Assembly (NCBI GenBank): GCA_033220425.1 | Contig: CM065650.1 | Coordinates: 1 to 64,000, forward strand | Length of the DNA stretch: 64,000 bases | Origin: Lepraria neglecta | Lineage: Eukaryota > Ascomycota > Lecanoromycetes > Lecanorales > Stereocaulaceae | Reading direction: 5' to 3' | Shown: positions 43,532 to 56,159 of the stretch, piece after piece | Numbering within the stretch: the stretch's first letter is position 1 | How the letters are laid out: each line of letters begins with the position of its first letter | Made by a program: the position numbers and the translations under genes | The notes under the pieces: generated by a model | Databases searched by the model: none | What the model was told of the DNA's origin: nothing | The model's input: the letters and a program-made list of their open reading frames with translations, nothing else

Positions 43532-43713
43532 CTTTAGTATATATGCTTGCTAATAAGTTCATATGAGAAGAACCATGTTCATTGCATGCTATTACTAACT
43601 CTATAGAGTCGCGTGCAGAAAGTAAATACACTTTTCGTGCGCGAATACTATACTAACCGCTTTAGGATTAGTGTAAAGGGCACCGCCAGAGATTCCACTA
43701 TATAATGCTAACG
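43532..43713 (-). repeat. Left LTR of the Copia element
   Basis: 182 bp, CTTTAGTATATAT...ATAATGCTAACG; matches the right LTR along its whole length with scattered, mostly transition differences. Confidence 0.85.
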
Positions 43714-46700
43714 CTCCCATTTGAAATCGACGGCGGTGAGGTCTACCATAACATCTAAATCCCTATCCAATCATACTCGGAGATAATCCAAGCTTGTATC
43801 TAAAAGGGGAGAAGTCGTTTAGGGCAATTGGTTTGGTCATTCCGTTAGTAACTATATCTAAGGTATTGATATAATCGACGGTGAGTTCGCCGGTTTCTAA
43901 GACCATTTCGCGTACTAAATGGAACTTATTGCGTATATGCTTTGTTCGAGCATGATTCACCGGGTTTATAGTAAGCTTGATCGCTGATTGGTTATCTCCT
44001 ATTAGCCTTATAGGCATCAAGTCGTCTTTATTATAGCCCATTTTATTAAGTAGGGGCCCTATAAAGAGAGATTCTTTGGCGGCGTTTGCTTGGGCTATAT
44101 ATTCAGCCTCTGCAGTTAAGTCGGTATATAGTATCTGCAATTTACTTAACCAGCTGATTAGTCCATTCTATAATTGAAAGACGTAGCCCGATATTATATA
44201 GGATATATCCTTGTTATCTGCCTACGAAGAATCCGTCTATCTAATAAGCTTACTACTAGGATTGACTCCTTTGGTAATATCTCCAGGTCTATAGCGGAGT
44301 CTAATGTCGGTGGTTCCGGCTAGATATTTAGCAATCCGTTTAGCGGTATTGAAATACTCGGTTATAGGGTTGTTTAAATAGCGTCCACATTTGCCAACTG
44401 CGTATATAAGATCCGGGCGTGTTATAGTGACTAACTACTAGAGAGCACCTACCAGGGAACGGTAGCCTTCTGCTTCCTCCTCATTTACGGTATAGTCCTT
44501 TAGCGCCGCAGTTATATCGTTACCTCTATCTATAGGAGAGGTAACTGGATAGCAGTCCTCTATATCTAGCTGAGTAATCAGCTACTTGGCGTATATAGTC
44601 TGGTTAATATAGATAGTACGATTAGGACGATCCCGTATAATTGATATTCCCAGATACCAGTTAATGTCGCCGAGGTGTTTCATTCGGAAGCGTCCATCTA
44701 ACTATATCTTGAATTCTGAGATTAATTACTTGTTAGGGGCGTATATAAGTATATCGTCTACGTAAATAGTAACTATTATACTATTCTCATGGGTGAAGAT
44801 TAAGTAGTCCTTTATAAGTCTCGTATACCTAATAGACTCTATAAACTCTCGAATAGTGGTATACTACTCGCGGGGAGACTGTTTTAATCTGTATAGTATA
44901 CGGCGGAGTTAGCAAGTATCGTTGCGGTTCCCATTAGTAAAACCATAGGGTTGCTCGACCTATACTTCCTCTTTTAGGGATAACTCTAGGAAGGCGGTGA
45001 TAACATCTAATTACTCTATCTTATAGTCGTACTTAGCGCAGAGGGCTATAAGCATTCTTACTATAGTTACTTTAGCAGTGCTTGAGAAGGTCTTATTATA
45101 GTTAATACTATAGATCTACCTGAATCCTTTAATAACCTATCTAGCCTTGTAGCAGGCAATATTTCCTTCCGAATCCAGCTTCAGGGCGAGGACCTACCGA
45201 CCTGGTAAAGCCTTCCTGCTATTTGGCAGAGGTGCGGGTATATCCTATATTCCTATCTCTTTCAGCGAGTTAAGCTCTTCTTATAGGGCAGTCATCCATT
45301 TATCTTTATCTGGGCCCTTAAGAGTATCGTCGATAGTAGCGGGGACGGAAGGAGTCTAATCGATAGTAACCTTGTAAGCTCTCGCGGCAAAGCCCTTCTT
45401 CTTATACTCCCTGATACTATGAAGTTACTTATAGTTAGGCTTCTCCTGAGTACGGGTTCGTATAGGCCGTATATTTGGATCAGGAGATAGATCGGGTTCA
45501 AACCACTCATCTTCAGAATTAGAAGATAGTATAACTTCTTCTGCAGGCAATACGTTAGTGGTGTTATCGACTACTTTAGTCTTAGTAGGAATAAGAGGTA
45601 TATTAACAGTAAAGAACTACCAGGAGTCGTTTTCGTCGAACTCGTCCTCCCCCCTATTTCTTTATTATTGATAGAAGCGTCGAGTTCCTAATTAACCTAT
45701 ATAGAGAGAATTACCTACTTCCGTTCGAGATCCCAGAAGCGGTACTAGTTATTATTCTTCCTATAGCCTAGGAATTTGTATTTAATAGCCTTATTATCCA
45801 ACTTCTTTAATGAAGGATTCGTATTATAGACGTAGGCGATGCATCCAAATGGCTTAAGGTAGCTGATATCAGTGTTATTACTAGTCCAGCCCCTATAGGG
45901 TATAGTAGACGAGTCGAGAGATAAGGGTAATCTATTCTTAGCATAGACGATATAGTTAATTACCTCCCCCTATAGGGATTGGCCAAAAATCTACCGTCTC
46001 GAAGGATTGCCCTTATACGGCCAAATAGCGTCCGGAATGTGCGCTCTGCAATTGTATTCTAATTGGGCGTATATGGTATAGAAGGCTCCCATTGAATCCT
46101 ACGATCCTTTAGGGTATCCTGGACCTCCTTATATACGTAGATAGCCTCGTTATTACTAGTAAAGCGATGTACTAGATGGCCCTGAGTAGCCATCTAGACT
46201 AGAAAGTGTCGAATTATAGTAGGAAGTTCTGACTTGCGCTTAAGTATATAGATCTAGACTATATCGGTAGCCTCGCAGATAAAGGAGATATAGTAGTAAT
46301 ATCCTCCCTTAGTAACCTTGATATAGCCGCCTCTAGCGATGTCTAAGCAGATCTTAGCGCCCTTGACAGTCTCTTACTTAGAGATATCTTGTTGATGAGG
46401 GATATGATTATATATCTTAGCCATCTTCCCTATAGAGTATTCTTCGTATAGCTTATACGGAGGAACGTCCTTCTAGAGCTTATCAGCTATAACGGCGTCA
46501 ATCCCAGTAGCAATTTTGGAAAGCTTCCTGACGTCTTGTATACCTAAATAGCCAAGGTGTCGGTGCCATTCATCCTAGGAAGTATAATTTACTAGAGGCT
46601 TCTTAGAAGATCTCAGCGCTTACAGGGGATGAGTATACTTCAGGTCGAGCAAATAGCTCTTACCAACGCGGGTACCTGATAGTACGACCTTATTATCTTC

Positions 46701-48239
46701 GGAATTAATAATATTAAAGCGTCCATCCTTGATAGAGGCGTAGTAGCCCTTATCTTCCAGGGTTGCAATCGATAGAAGGTTATAGTCTATATTAGGAATA
46801 TAATATACGCCACTAAGGCGGACGTATTTAGCCTTCCTATTGAGAATTCTTGGATATAGTGCAGTACCAATCCCGAGGACCCTTAGAGCCTTGCCATCGA
46901 TGCCAGTAAGGGTCTTATTACTTGGCTTATAATCTTCGAACTTGGATCGATCCTATAGTGTATGTACGTCAGAGGCAGTATCTATATAGATAGCTTGTTC
47001 CTTTAGTATAGATATAATTAATATATTAATAACCTTGGTACTGAAGGACCTCGTAATACGGGCTATTAACTGAGATGATTCTTTAGTACTCTTATTATAT
47101 CTGGTAGAAGAGGCTTTCTTCTATTTATTTTCTATTAGTAGATCTTCCCTTCCCTTAGCTACTTCCTATTCCTTTAGACGTAGGTACTTATATAGATAGT
47201 AGCAGTAAGTGTTACCGTATCGATATAAGCCGCAGTAGCTACAGGGAGGAGTTCCGAGATCCTTTCGATCACCTGGTTTAGCGTCTTTTATAGTATCCTT
47301 CTTCTTCTTCCTCTAGTGCTGTAGCTTTTCCGGCTTATCTTACTTTCTAAATCTAGCTGCTATAGCCTTAGACATCTCTTCTTAGAGTTTAATATACCGA
47401 TCGTATTCTGAGAGAGCGGTTACTATATCGTCGATATCGAGTTCTTTTCTAGATACCTTTAACGCCTGGATCAACTAGAAAGTATACGGTTCAAGTCCTT
47501 CCTTAAGTCCCATTCGGAAGAATAAGGATAGCTGCTAAGTAGGAAGCCCAACCCCCATGTTAGCGAGGATGGTTTGTTACTTCTTAATAGCCTCCGTGTA
47601 TTCCTGAATGGATTTGTAAGATAAGGACTCGATACGAGTAATTGTAGATAATACTATATCTCGTGTTAAGAGGTTAGAAGTACTATACTGCTTCTTTAGC
47701 TTCTCCTATTAGGTATAGATAGTATCTAAGCCCTTGATATATTCTCTGGGACCTTCCTTAGTATAGAATATAAGCCGTATAATACCTTTTCGGTTCTTCT
47801 TCTTCTAAGCCTTAGTATCTTTATCCCACTATATAAGTCTTCTCTAGTAGTCGTCTAATTAGGACTATGTAGTAGTAACTACGGGAACTACAGAACTATT
47901 AGTAGTGGTATAAGCTGCTTGGTTTATAGGCTGGGGAGGTATATCTGGTAGGAGTTCTTCGCCACTGACTACCTCCCAGGTCTTATCTATTTCAAATATT
48001 ACCTGTATCTTATATTCAAACCTTAGCCAGTTCTTCGCCCCCTTCAGCTTCTCGATCTTATAGGTCGTAGACTCTATTATCAAATATCCTGATCTTCTCT
48101 AGAGCGGGCAGATTATTATTTTGCCAATTGGTGTTAAGAAATATTAACACTCGGTAGAAGATAGTGCAGTATTACTTTACTAAGGGCCTGGAATCAATAT
48201 TAATAGCTGTCAACGGGTACTGAACCCAGGCTCATAACC

Positions 48240-48421
48240 CTTTAGTATATATACTTGCTAATAAGTTCATATAAGAAGAACTATATTTATTATATACTAT
48301 TGCTAACTCTATAGAGTCGCGTATAGAAAGTAAATACACTTTTCGTGCGCGAATACTACGCTAACCGCTTTAGGATTAGTGCAAGGGGCACCGCTAGAGA
48401 TTCCACTATATAATACTAACG
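48240..48421 (-). repeat. Right LTR of the Copia element
   Basis: 182 bp, direct-repeat partner of the left LTR and followed by the CCTAC target duplication. It has more TA steps than the left copy. Confidence 0.85.
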
Positions 48422-49022
48422 CCTACAAGTAGTTCTTAGAAGATAATAGGTTCCTAGAGTAGCGGAACAGTAAGAACTTAAGACTTCTCTAGGTTTCGGC
48501 GGGTCCCGGATACGGAAAGTCTATATTATTGCAATACTTAGTTGATAAGAGGAAAGCCTATACTAATACTATAGCCTTGACTATCTACTATTTCTTCTTT
48601 AAGGATGGCTAAGAGTAGTATACATATAGTACGAATACGCTTAGTACTATACTCTACTAACTCTTTAATAATACCTCTCTCTTTAGCTATACGCTTCTAA
48701 GTTCTAGGAGCTATAGTAAGAAGCTATAGGACGTATTTAGCGAGCTATAGAGGATTCTAATTAAATGCGCTCAAGATTCGGAAGCGGGCGAAATCATTTA
48801 TATTATTAATACTCTAGATAAATACGAAGAGGATATAAGGAGCTAACTACTAGCGAAGCTAGTAAGCTTTTTCTTATAAGAGGAAGTATATTAGGGCCCT
48901 TTATCTAGATTTAAGTTCCTTATTACTAATTATCCTTATAATAACCTTGAAGAGGAATTTTAACCCCTCTCCGGTATTAGTATATATATATATTTTAATA
49001 GTGATAATAAATTATAGAGAAC

Positions 49023-50015
49023 AAGTGAGTGCCTGTAATCTTCACAGAAGATTACCGTAAAAATGGCTATATCTCGCTTATTTTATACTCAACTTAGGAA
49101 ATTTAAGCGGAATTAGAAAGCCCTCTATTGACATTATATTTTATATATATAGAGCTAAGCCCTAATCCTAATAGGGAAAAAGTTATTAAGGATTTAGTAT
49201 ATTAGTACTTCGGGGGCGGCTGCGGGGGTGGCTTTAGGGAGCTCCGCCGGCAAAAACATGTTTTCTAAGCTTTCCTTAGCCAAATCTATACCAAATTTCA
49301 AAATTCGAACGGTGTTGGAAAGCACATGCTTCGTTCCAGAACTTATGAAATTGTCTTAATATTATATAACATATGTGGCGCGGGGCATTGCTGCGAAGAA
49401 GTTGCGGTGCGCATTCAACTTTTGATGTTCTAGGGTCCGGGGGCGCCAAGCTCAATGCTTGGCATCTGCCACCGAGCTTGCGCTGCCCGCAAAAGCATGG
49501 CGAAAACGCTTCTTTTGGTCATAACTTTTGCGCAAGTAGACCGATTTTGAGATTTTTGACGGCATTAGAAATCGTATACTTGGTTCCAAAACTTATGAAA
49601 TCATCTCGATATGACATGACGTATATGGCGCGGGGCATTGCTGCGAAGAAGTTGCGGTGCGCATTCAACTTTTGATGTTCTAGGGTCCGGGGGCGCCAAG
49701 CTCAATGCTTGGCATCTGCCACCGAGCTTGCGCTGCCCGCAAAAACATGGGGAAAACGCTTCTTTTGGTCATAACTTTTGCGCAAATGGACCGATTTTGA
49801 AAATTTTGACGGTATTAGAAAGCGCATGCTTGGTTCCAAAACTTATGAGATTATCTCGATATCATATGACGTGTGTGGCGCGGGGAAGTACTGCGAAGAA
49901 GTTGCGATGCGAATTTTCGATTTTGATGTTCTTGCTTGGCGGCGCTAGCTGAAAGAGGGAATCGACTACTGAAGTATAGGAGCACTTTGATTGGCTACAA
50001 GTGCGGAATTGCTCC
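49023..50015 (-). mobile_element. Short Helitron-like insert in the NLR relic
   Basis: Starts with ACAAGTGAGTGCC and a perfect hairpin (GTAATCTTC, loop ACA, GAAGATTAC). It shares about 180 bp with the left end of the Helitron at 50.85 kb. On the minus strand the hairpin lies a few bases before the element end, as at Helitron 3' termini. Its body holds the 250-bp tandem repeats. NLR sequence resumes near 50.02 kb. It has no coding capacity, so it would be a non-autonomous derivative. The right boundary is approximate. Confidence 0.6.
49200..49965. repeat. 250-bp tandem repeat, about three GC-richer units
   Basis: GGCGCGGGG recurs at 49377, 49627 and 49877, an exact 250-bp period. Each unit reads ATTGCTGCGAAGAAGTTGCG, a block with GGTCCGGGGGCGCCAAGCTC, and CTTCTTTTGGTCATAACTTT. 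The first and last units are partial. These are the least TA-rich bases for kilobases on either side. Confidence 0.9.
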
Positions 50016-50847
50016 GAATTTCCTTATAATCTATTATGAGAAGAAGATCGGCTAAGAGATTAATCTGGTAATTAACTACAAAATACTATATATTACGGGA
50101 GGCTTTACCGATAAGTATTATAAGTATATCTCCGATCGTTTAAAGGGGATGAATAACTATACTTACCTTTGGCTTTTCCTTATAATCGATATTATTATTA
50201 GGTCTTGGAGTAAATATAGAAAGCTATCTAGTATAGATTTATTACTATCCAATCTGCTATTAGAAATCTCTAATATATACAAAACGATTCTGGCTAGGAG
50301 CTTAGATATTAACTATACTTAAATCCTACTTTAGCTTATTATAGCTACGATAAGGCCGCTTAGCCTTAAGGAAGCTAATATTATATTGACTTTAGTAACT
50401 CAAAAAACGTGCACGTCCTATAAGGAACTTGACTTATAGCTACTACTAGACTTTAAATCTACTATCCTAAATATATACGGCCTCTTTATTAGTATTTACG
50501 ACGGAAAGATATCCTTGATCTATTAGACCGTAAGAGAATTTCTTCTAAAGACTAAAGAATCGCCTTTATACCTAGATAAGTGGGAAGGATACTTGGATAT
50601 AGTAACAGCACATAGTATAATATCCTAAATCTATCTCGCCTATCTTAACTTTAATGACTTTACTGGTATATTACAAAACTATTCAAGTTAGAATAGCTAT
50701 ACTTAACGGGAAGGCCAACGTTACTATCTCCTTAACTATATAGCTATTAATTAGATAGCTTACTATAGTTTCTAGCCGAGTAAGTTTACCAAAAATATAT
50801 AAAAAGCTGCTTAGAACGTATATAATATATTACTACTATAACAAGTT

Positions 50848-51040
50848 AGTGCCCGTAATCTTCACAGAAGATTACCGTAAAACCGGCTATATCTCGCTTA
50901 TTTCATACTCGATTTAGAAAATTTAAGCGGATTTAGAAAGCCCTCTATTTATAGTATATTTTATATATATAAAGTTAAGCTCTAACTCTAATACTTCTAA
51001 AGTTATTAAAATAGTAAGATTTTAATACTAATAAGCGGGC
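50848..51040 (-). repeat. Helitron 3' end with terminal hairpin
   Basis: About 180 bp shared with 49023-49200, including ACAAGT, the 9-bp-stem hairpin and CGGCTATATCTCGCTTA or GGCTATATCTCGCTTA. This links the coding Helitron to the short non-coding insert. Confidence 0.7.
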
Positions 51041-51459
51041 CTAAAGGTCCAGGATTTAAAAATACGCGCGCGCTCGGCTATTTCTCGGGTCCGGAATCAG
51101 CGCCGGTTGGCTAGATATTTCACAGGCCTGCGCTAGTGCCAGGCGTGTGAAATCCTAATTGGCTGAACACGCGCGCCATAAAGTCGGGCTTGGTATAGGG
51201 CTAAGGGTCGTCCGATGTTTTTGCACCTATCGACGGCGAGGTTATATAATAGTAACATCGCGATTATTTACAAAGAAACCACACCGGGGCCGTGATATAA
51301 CTTATATCCATGCGCCTGCAAGCCCATTGGCTGATATCTTCAAGCGTTGAGATATAGTCGCCGCCATTCATAAGTCTAAGCAATAGCCATTTCTGCACCG
51401 AGCAAAATCTAACCCTGAATCTCGCTGAAAAGTCGATTGGCGCACTTTGCGAGTTTGAT

Positions 51460-51990
51460 ACATATTCCCAAAGAGGCTTAGCGCCGTTCCGAGCAACTCT
51501 TACTAGCTATAATCGTCCTACGAGCACTAGACCTACAGTAGCACCTGCTTATAGACCGGGTTATTCATAAGCTTATACCTAATATAGTCATCCGAATCCA
51601 GACCAATTATATATAGGTTCGACTCTATAGTAACGCGCGAGTTACCGATATAGAATTATCTATAGGTGAACGCTGGACGGGACCGTAGGTTGAGTCCTAC
51701 ATACTTTATCGACTGGCCCTATAACTTATTAATAGTCATTGCGAAGGCAGGGCGTATAGGGAACTACTTGCGGGTAAACAGGGTAGGGATGTGCTTATTA
51801 CTATCCTTAGACTATAAAGGGATCTTATATAAGACTACCTCGCTACTATCGAAACTCCTACCTATAATATTACCCTTAAGGACGTATCTCCCGTATTCGG
51901 TAAGTAGAATACGGGTCCTATTGCAGAGACGGGGTATATCTAGATTCCTTATTAACATCACTAGTCGCTATAGTAGGACTATGGGTTAGT
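51460..51990 (-). pseudogene. Helitron Pif1-like helicase C-terminal part
   Basis: In one minus-strand frame I read MLIRNLDIPRLCNRTRILLT, then RKXFPIRPAFAMTINK, KYVGLNLRSRPAFTY and SRVTIESNLYII, the end of the Pif1-like helicase of fungal Helitrons (motifs V and VI region). In-frame stops break it several times. Confidence 0.75.
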
Positions 51991-52229
51991 GTGTCTCATG
52001 ATCAGATGCGGTTTCAGCCATGCGCCATGACTATAGGCCATAGCGAGAGATCCGTGCTTCCTGAGAGCACTATTTGTATAAGTATCCCACCAGTAGTTGG
52101 CTCTTCAGTCGAGTTTATCTCTTTCAGAGCTATAGCAGTTCTTTTTACAGCAATTAAGCCTATATATATATTAGTCCATCTATCCTTTTATCCTATCTAT
52201 ACTTATATTCTTCCCCCCTCTTTCTAAGT

Positions 52230-55200
52230 ATAAACACCTTAGTATCACCTAGTCATAGCCGTCGCTATATATAAATTAGCTACCTCCAAGAAAGCCTCTA
52301 AGAAAGCCTCCAAGACGGCCCCTAAGACCTCCTCCAAGAACCGCAAATAAGCTAAAACAGCCACTCGGAGGGATGCTACACCCCCCCCCGAATTACAGGT
52401 ATCTACTACCTCTTCGGGAACTATCAGCCCAAGCCTCATCGACGAAATACCTCCTCCTAGTCACCGTGATCAAATTCGCGAGTTAGAATACCGCCTGGCG
52501 GCGCTAAAGGACCAGCGCGATCACCAGGATCGCTATCGAGTCTACAAGTCATATAGTCGCCGTTGCCGTCATCGTTATCGCTACTTATCTATTTCTAGTA
52601 CAGACTCGGAGGAGGGGGATAGCCTAATAGTCTCTTTCAGGTATACCGAAGGTAAGAAACCCTTTCTTAGTCTTTATAAGCGCTATCGTACTATTAATAT
52701 TAAGTATTTTAAGCAAATCTTCTTTAGAACGTTTAAAACGGAATACCTTATAAAGCTAGCCTATAACTATACTAATCGTACAGATAGTGATACTATCTAG
52801 GAGACTAACGGGTTGGTATACCTCCTGCAGTATTTCGAGGTATATAGCCAGGCCGTTTATCACTATACACACCCTATAGTAAATATACGGTTGCAGGTAG
52901 CCCTTTCGGACTACCGCCTTCGCCTTATAGAGCTATATATACACTATAAATTTGACTCTATCCGCGTATACCATCACGCGTTCGTCACTATACGCATCCT
53001 GAGTAGCTAGGATGATCTAGTAGCCTGGTCGATCGACGATAGACGCTACTCAGACCTCTTAGTCCGAAGGATATCCGTACAGGGCGATACTAGGTTATAC
53101 GCAGGTGGTAGTGCCTCAAAATCCTCCTCTTCAGGCCTATTCACGTATAGATCGTTCAATAGCGGCCACTGTCCACGCGACCGCTGCAGGTATCTTTATA
53201 TCTATTCTATATGTCAGTAGAATCACCTAGCGAATACGTGCTCAAGGGCTAACTCGGCCTCGAACAACGCTAACTTGATACTACTAGCAAATCGAATTTC
53301 TAAGTCGGAATAACTCCTAGAGTACCCGCAGGTGCCTATATCGCTACTGTGCGTAGCAGAAGGTTTTCCATACTTACTCGTCGATCTATCTAATCCAGAT
53401 CTACCCTATTAGGGCCCGTTGCGCGTCGATAGTTAGTACAAATAGTTAAAGAATCACCCCGATCAAACCTTCGCCAAGACCCTAGCGGCTATTCTTCGGA
53501 AGGGGGCAAAAATCGGGTATAGAGGTATAGACATCTAATACCTCAGTTAAAACCACCAATTAGCACGTACAGCACCAGATATATTAACTGCGGACCTTCA
53601 AAAACAGCTTCAGTATAACTGGTTAACTCCAGTAGACTATTAGACAGAGCCCCGGTACGTCTGTTCGCCGCTAGGCTTGGTCCCGAAGCACGATAGGGGC
53701 TGGAGACGCATTCATGACCTCTCGTTTCTATACGGCAGCTCAGTTAATAATAGTATACCTTACGATTAGGGTGCCTTAGAGTATATGACGTACAATAACG
53801 CCGTGGATACGCTACTATAATAAGGTCTAGGGGCTTAATTCGTTAAGCGAGACCTGAAAGACGCCTTTCGTCATATTCCAGTGGCTACTTTAGACCAGTG
53901 GCTACTGGGTTTCTACTACAATAGTTTCTACTGGAAAGAACGCTATCTACCCTTTGGTTTACGTATAGCACCGTTCCTCTTTAACCTGTTTATAAAGGCG
54001 GTCAACTGGATTATAACCGCAGTATTGCTATAGGCCATAGTATTATACTACTTGGACGATTTCTTCGCCATTCTGGCACTATAAGCCGACGCCATCGCAT
54101 ACAGCCATCAATTCGATCAAGTATATAACGAATTAGGCCTGTTAGTCAACTATTCAAAGGATACGAGAGGTATAAAAGCCGACTTTGTAGGAATTGAATT
54201 CGATAGTATCCTTATACAGGCACGACTCCCTCCGGATAAGCTAGATAGAGCAAGAAATACAGTATAAGGCCTCCTTAAAAGGCCTACAATCCTATATTCA
54301 GAACTTGAGTTAGTAGTCGGTTTTCTATCATTTGCTACTAAAATTGTAGTTCCAGGAAGGGCCTTCTTAAGGCGACTTTTTAACGTAATTCGGAGGCCAA
54401 TAGCTATCCTACATATCACCGCAGCCATAAGGGCTGATCTACTATAGTGGTATACCTTCCTGAAGGACTGGAATGGCCTTAAACTACTACGTCACGTCGT
54501 CAGTTAACCATCGTGGCATATATAGACTAACGCCTCTGGGAGGCTTGGTATGGGGGGCTACATTCTTAATCACCCAGCCTATTTATACTCGGTCTAGGAC
54601 GTCTTTAGTATACCGGTCGCTACACGCTATCGTCACAAAGATATATAATTCAAAGAAATGAAGGCTGTTCTTCACGCGATATAGCTATAGTTAGAACGAC
54701 TCCGGGGATCAAAATTAACCCTTTATTGCGACAATAATACCTGTATCTATAGGCTGCATAAATCCTCGATCCGTGGACCAGCCATGGCCCCACTAAGGGA
54801 TATAGCTATGCTCACGGCTAGATATGACATCCATTTGGTTCCGGAATGGATCCCAACAGGAGCCAACCAACTGGCTAATAACCTCTTACGATTCCGATAT
54901 CGAAAAATCGCTGACAGATACCCTCAGCTAGGTTACCTAGCTATATCCCCGCTGAGTCAGGGCGGGACCTACCACAATCGTGGTATAGTTAGACCGTACT
55001 GCCACGAGAAGCCGCTCGACTCCTATAGTGGGGGTTAGCAACAAAAACCCGAAAAACGTATACTACACTAACGCAGTCATATATCACCTATTGTGCACTT
55101 AGGGGGAGTATACCTCCCTTCCCAGCGACAGTAAACTTATTAGCCAGCTAGATAGTAGATCTCAGCACGAAACGGGTCAAGGCAAAGACAGTTAAGGCCT

Positions 55201-56110
55201 ACTTGACAGGCGTCAGATCAACGTATATAGACATAGGCTATAGGGGCCTCGCAGTATTTTATAACCTATAATTAGAACGTATAATAGCGGGTATACGACG
55301 CCTATAGGGCGAGGCCGGGACAAAAGAAAGACGTCCTATTACCAAGGATCTACTGCTATAGATCCTCCCTTATTTTAACCAGTATAACGAGACTAGTTCA
55401 ATATTATATACGGCCTTTTACCTTGTATTCGCCGCATTCCTCCGTGTAGGGGAGTTTACCTATACCGCAAAAGATTGCAATAATCACGAATTCAGCTAGT
55501 AGTTCCTGACTCGTCGCTCAGTGAGGCTATACGAGAACCATCTAGAGCTCACCCTCCCAGTATTAAAAACGGACCCTTTTAGGCGGGGTATTACCCTCAC
55601 TATCGTAGCTTCCGGCGATAGAGTATACGCAGTCAAGGCGTTACGCCATTTATTCAAGTAGAAGACCGTACTAAATAGTCCCCTCTTCTAGCTGGGAGGC
55701 TCCGTATTTATAAGGGAGATTACTACGAGTTACCTTCGTTAAGTACTCATATTACTCGGGGTAGAAGGTTATTATTTAGGACACTCCTTCCGTAGGGGGG
55801 CCGCTACCTCCGTACAAGAGGCAGGCCTTAGTAACGAAGAAATCCAGCTACTAGGGCGATAGAAGTCGGACTCCTATCGTCTATATATAGTCACTTATCC
55901 TGAGCGAATACTTATAGTATCACGTCGGCACCAGTAGCGCTAGTACTAGCGATACTCGCCAGGAGCCACCCTGCGAGGCCTTCCTCGGAAACCCTCTACG
56001 GGGGCGTTATTTAGGTGTTGTTTGGGAGTTTTCTAGCGCTGGGGCACCTGTTATAGCCTTTCTAGGCCTGCTAGCCCTGGCGTTAGACCGCCCAAGCATC
56101 TATTTACATA
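52230..56110 (+). mobile_element. DIRS-like retroelement with tyrosine recombinase (fossil) inside the Helitron
   Basis: Parts in plus-strand order. A Gag-like region (about 52.3-53.2 kb) has Lys/Ser-rich repeats, REYRLAALKDQR-type coiled segments and a Cys/His knuckle-like GHCPRDRC. A reverse transcriptase follows (about 53.6-54.4 kb, VKRDLKDAFRHIPVA, LPFGLRIAPFLFNLF, YYLDDFFAIL), then an RNase H-like part (about 54.4-55.0 kb). Last is a tyrosine recombinase (about 55.15-55.94 kb, FCLAFAAFLRVGEF-type segment and GHSFRRGAATSVQ). This order and the recombinase in place of an integrase fit the DIRS order. The element interrupts a Helitron, so it is the younger insertion. It is decayed with many breaks. 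Outer ends are approximate, and I did not find its split or inverted terminal repeats. Confidence 0.75.
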
Positions 56111-56159
56111 TCCACTTGTGCCGGTGTGTATAGCTTTAGGAGTAAGAACACTAATAGAT

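Larger units (their letters stand above)
43532..48421 (-). mobile_element. Ty1/Copia LTR retrotransposon (fossil) inside the NLR relic
   Basis: Two 182-bp LTRs (43532-43713 and 48240-48421) flank a minus-strand interior. Parts from right to left: Gag (about 48.1-47.0 kb), integrase (about 46.9-45.8 kb), reverse transcriptase (about 45.3-44.2 kb) and RNase H (about 44.14-43.76 kb, ADL-type DLTAEAEYIAQANAAKE and DNQSAIKL). Integrase before RT defines Copia. A 5-bp duplication CCTAC lies at 43527-43531 and 48422-48426. Next to the 5' LTR, the element-strand sequence GGTTATGAGCC resembles the complement of the initiator tRNA-Met anticodon arm, the half-tRNA priming known for Copia. It is thoroughly decayed with dozens of breaks. 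Confidence 0.88.
42540..50845 (+). pseudogene. NACHT-type NLR gene relic, split by two insertions
   Basis: Three pieces read in order. At about 42.55-43.53 kb is the N-terminal helper region of NACHT proteins (LREPDLVVAYKRYLAQLAS, LYRIKEIFYLRAVG, LDDWEGILKRVQA). At 48.42-49.02 kb are FLEDNRFLE and the P-loop VSAGPGYGKSILLQYLVDKR, then INTLDKYEED at the Walker B position and FKFLITNYPY. At about 50.02-50.84 kb are EINLVIN, TYLWLFLIIDII, IIATIRPLSLKEANI, LCGLF-like NIYGLFISIYDGKISLIY and VREFLL. Many in-frame stops, nearly all TAG/TAA, show heavy decay. A Copia element (with CCTAC duplication) and a short Helitron-like repeat interrupt it. No C-terminal repeat domain is readable. It is a different subfamily from the intact TPR NLR at 1.6-4.3 kb. 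Confidence 0.8.

Noticed and set aside
49373-49952. Open frames with a repeated MLRRSCGAHSTFDVLG-type sequence
   Set aside because: They are translations of the 250-bp tandem repeat, not of a gene.
52245-52439. Minus-strand frame with EAFLEAFLE repeats
   Set aside because: Antisense of the Lys/Ser-rich repeat in the Gag-like region of the DIRS-like fossil.
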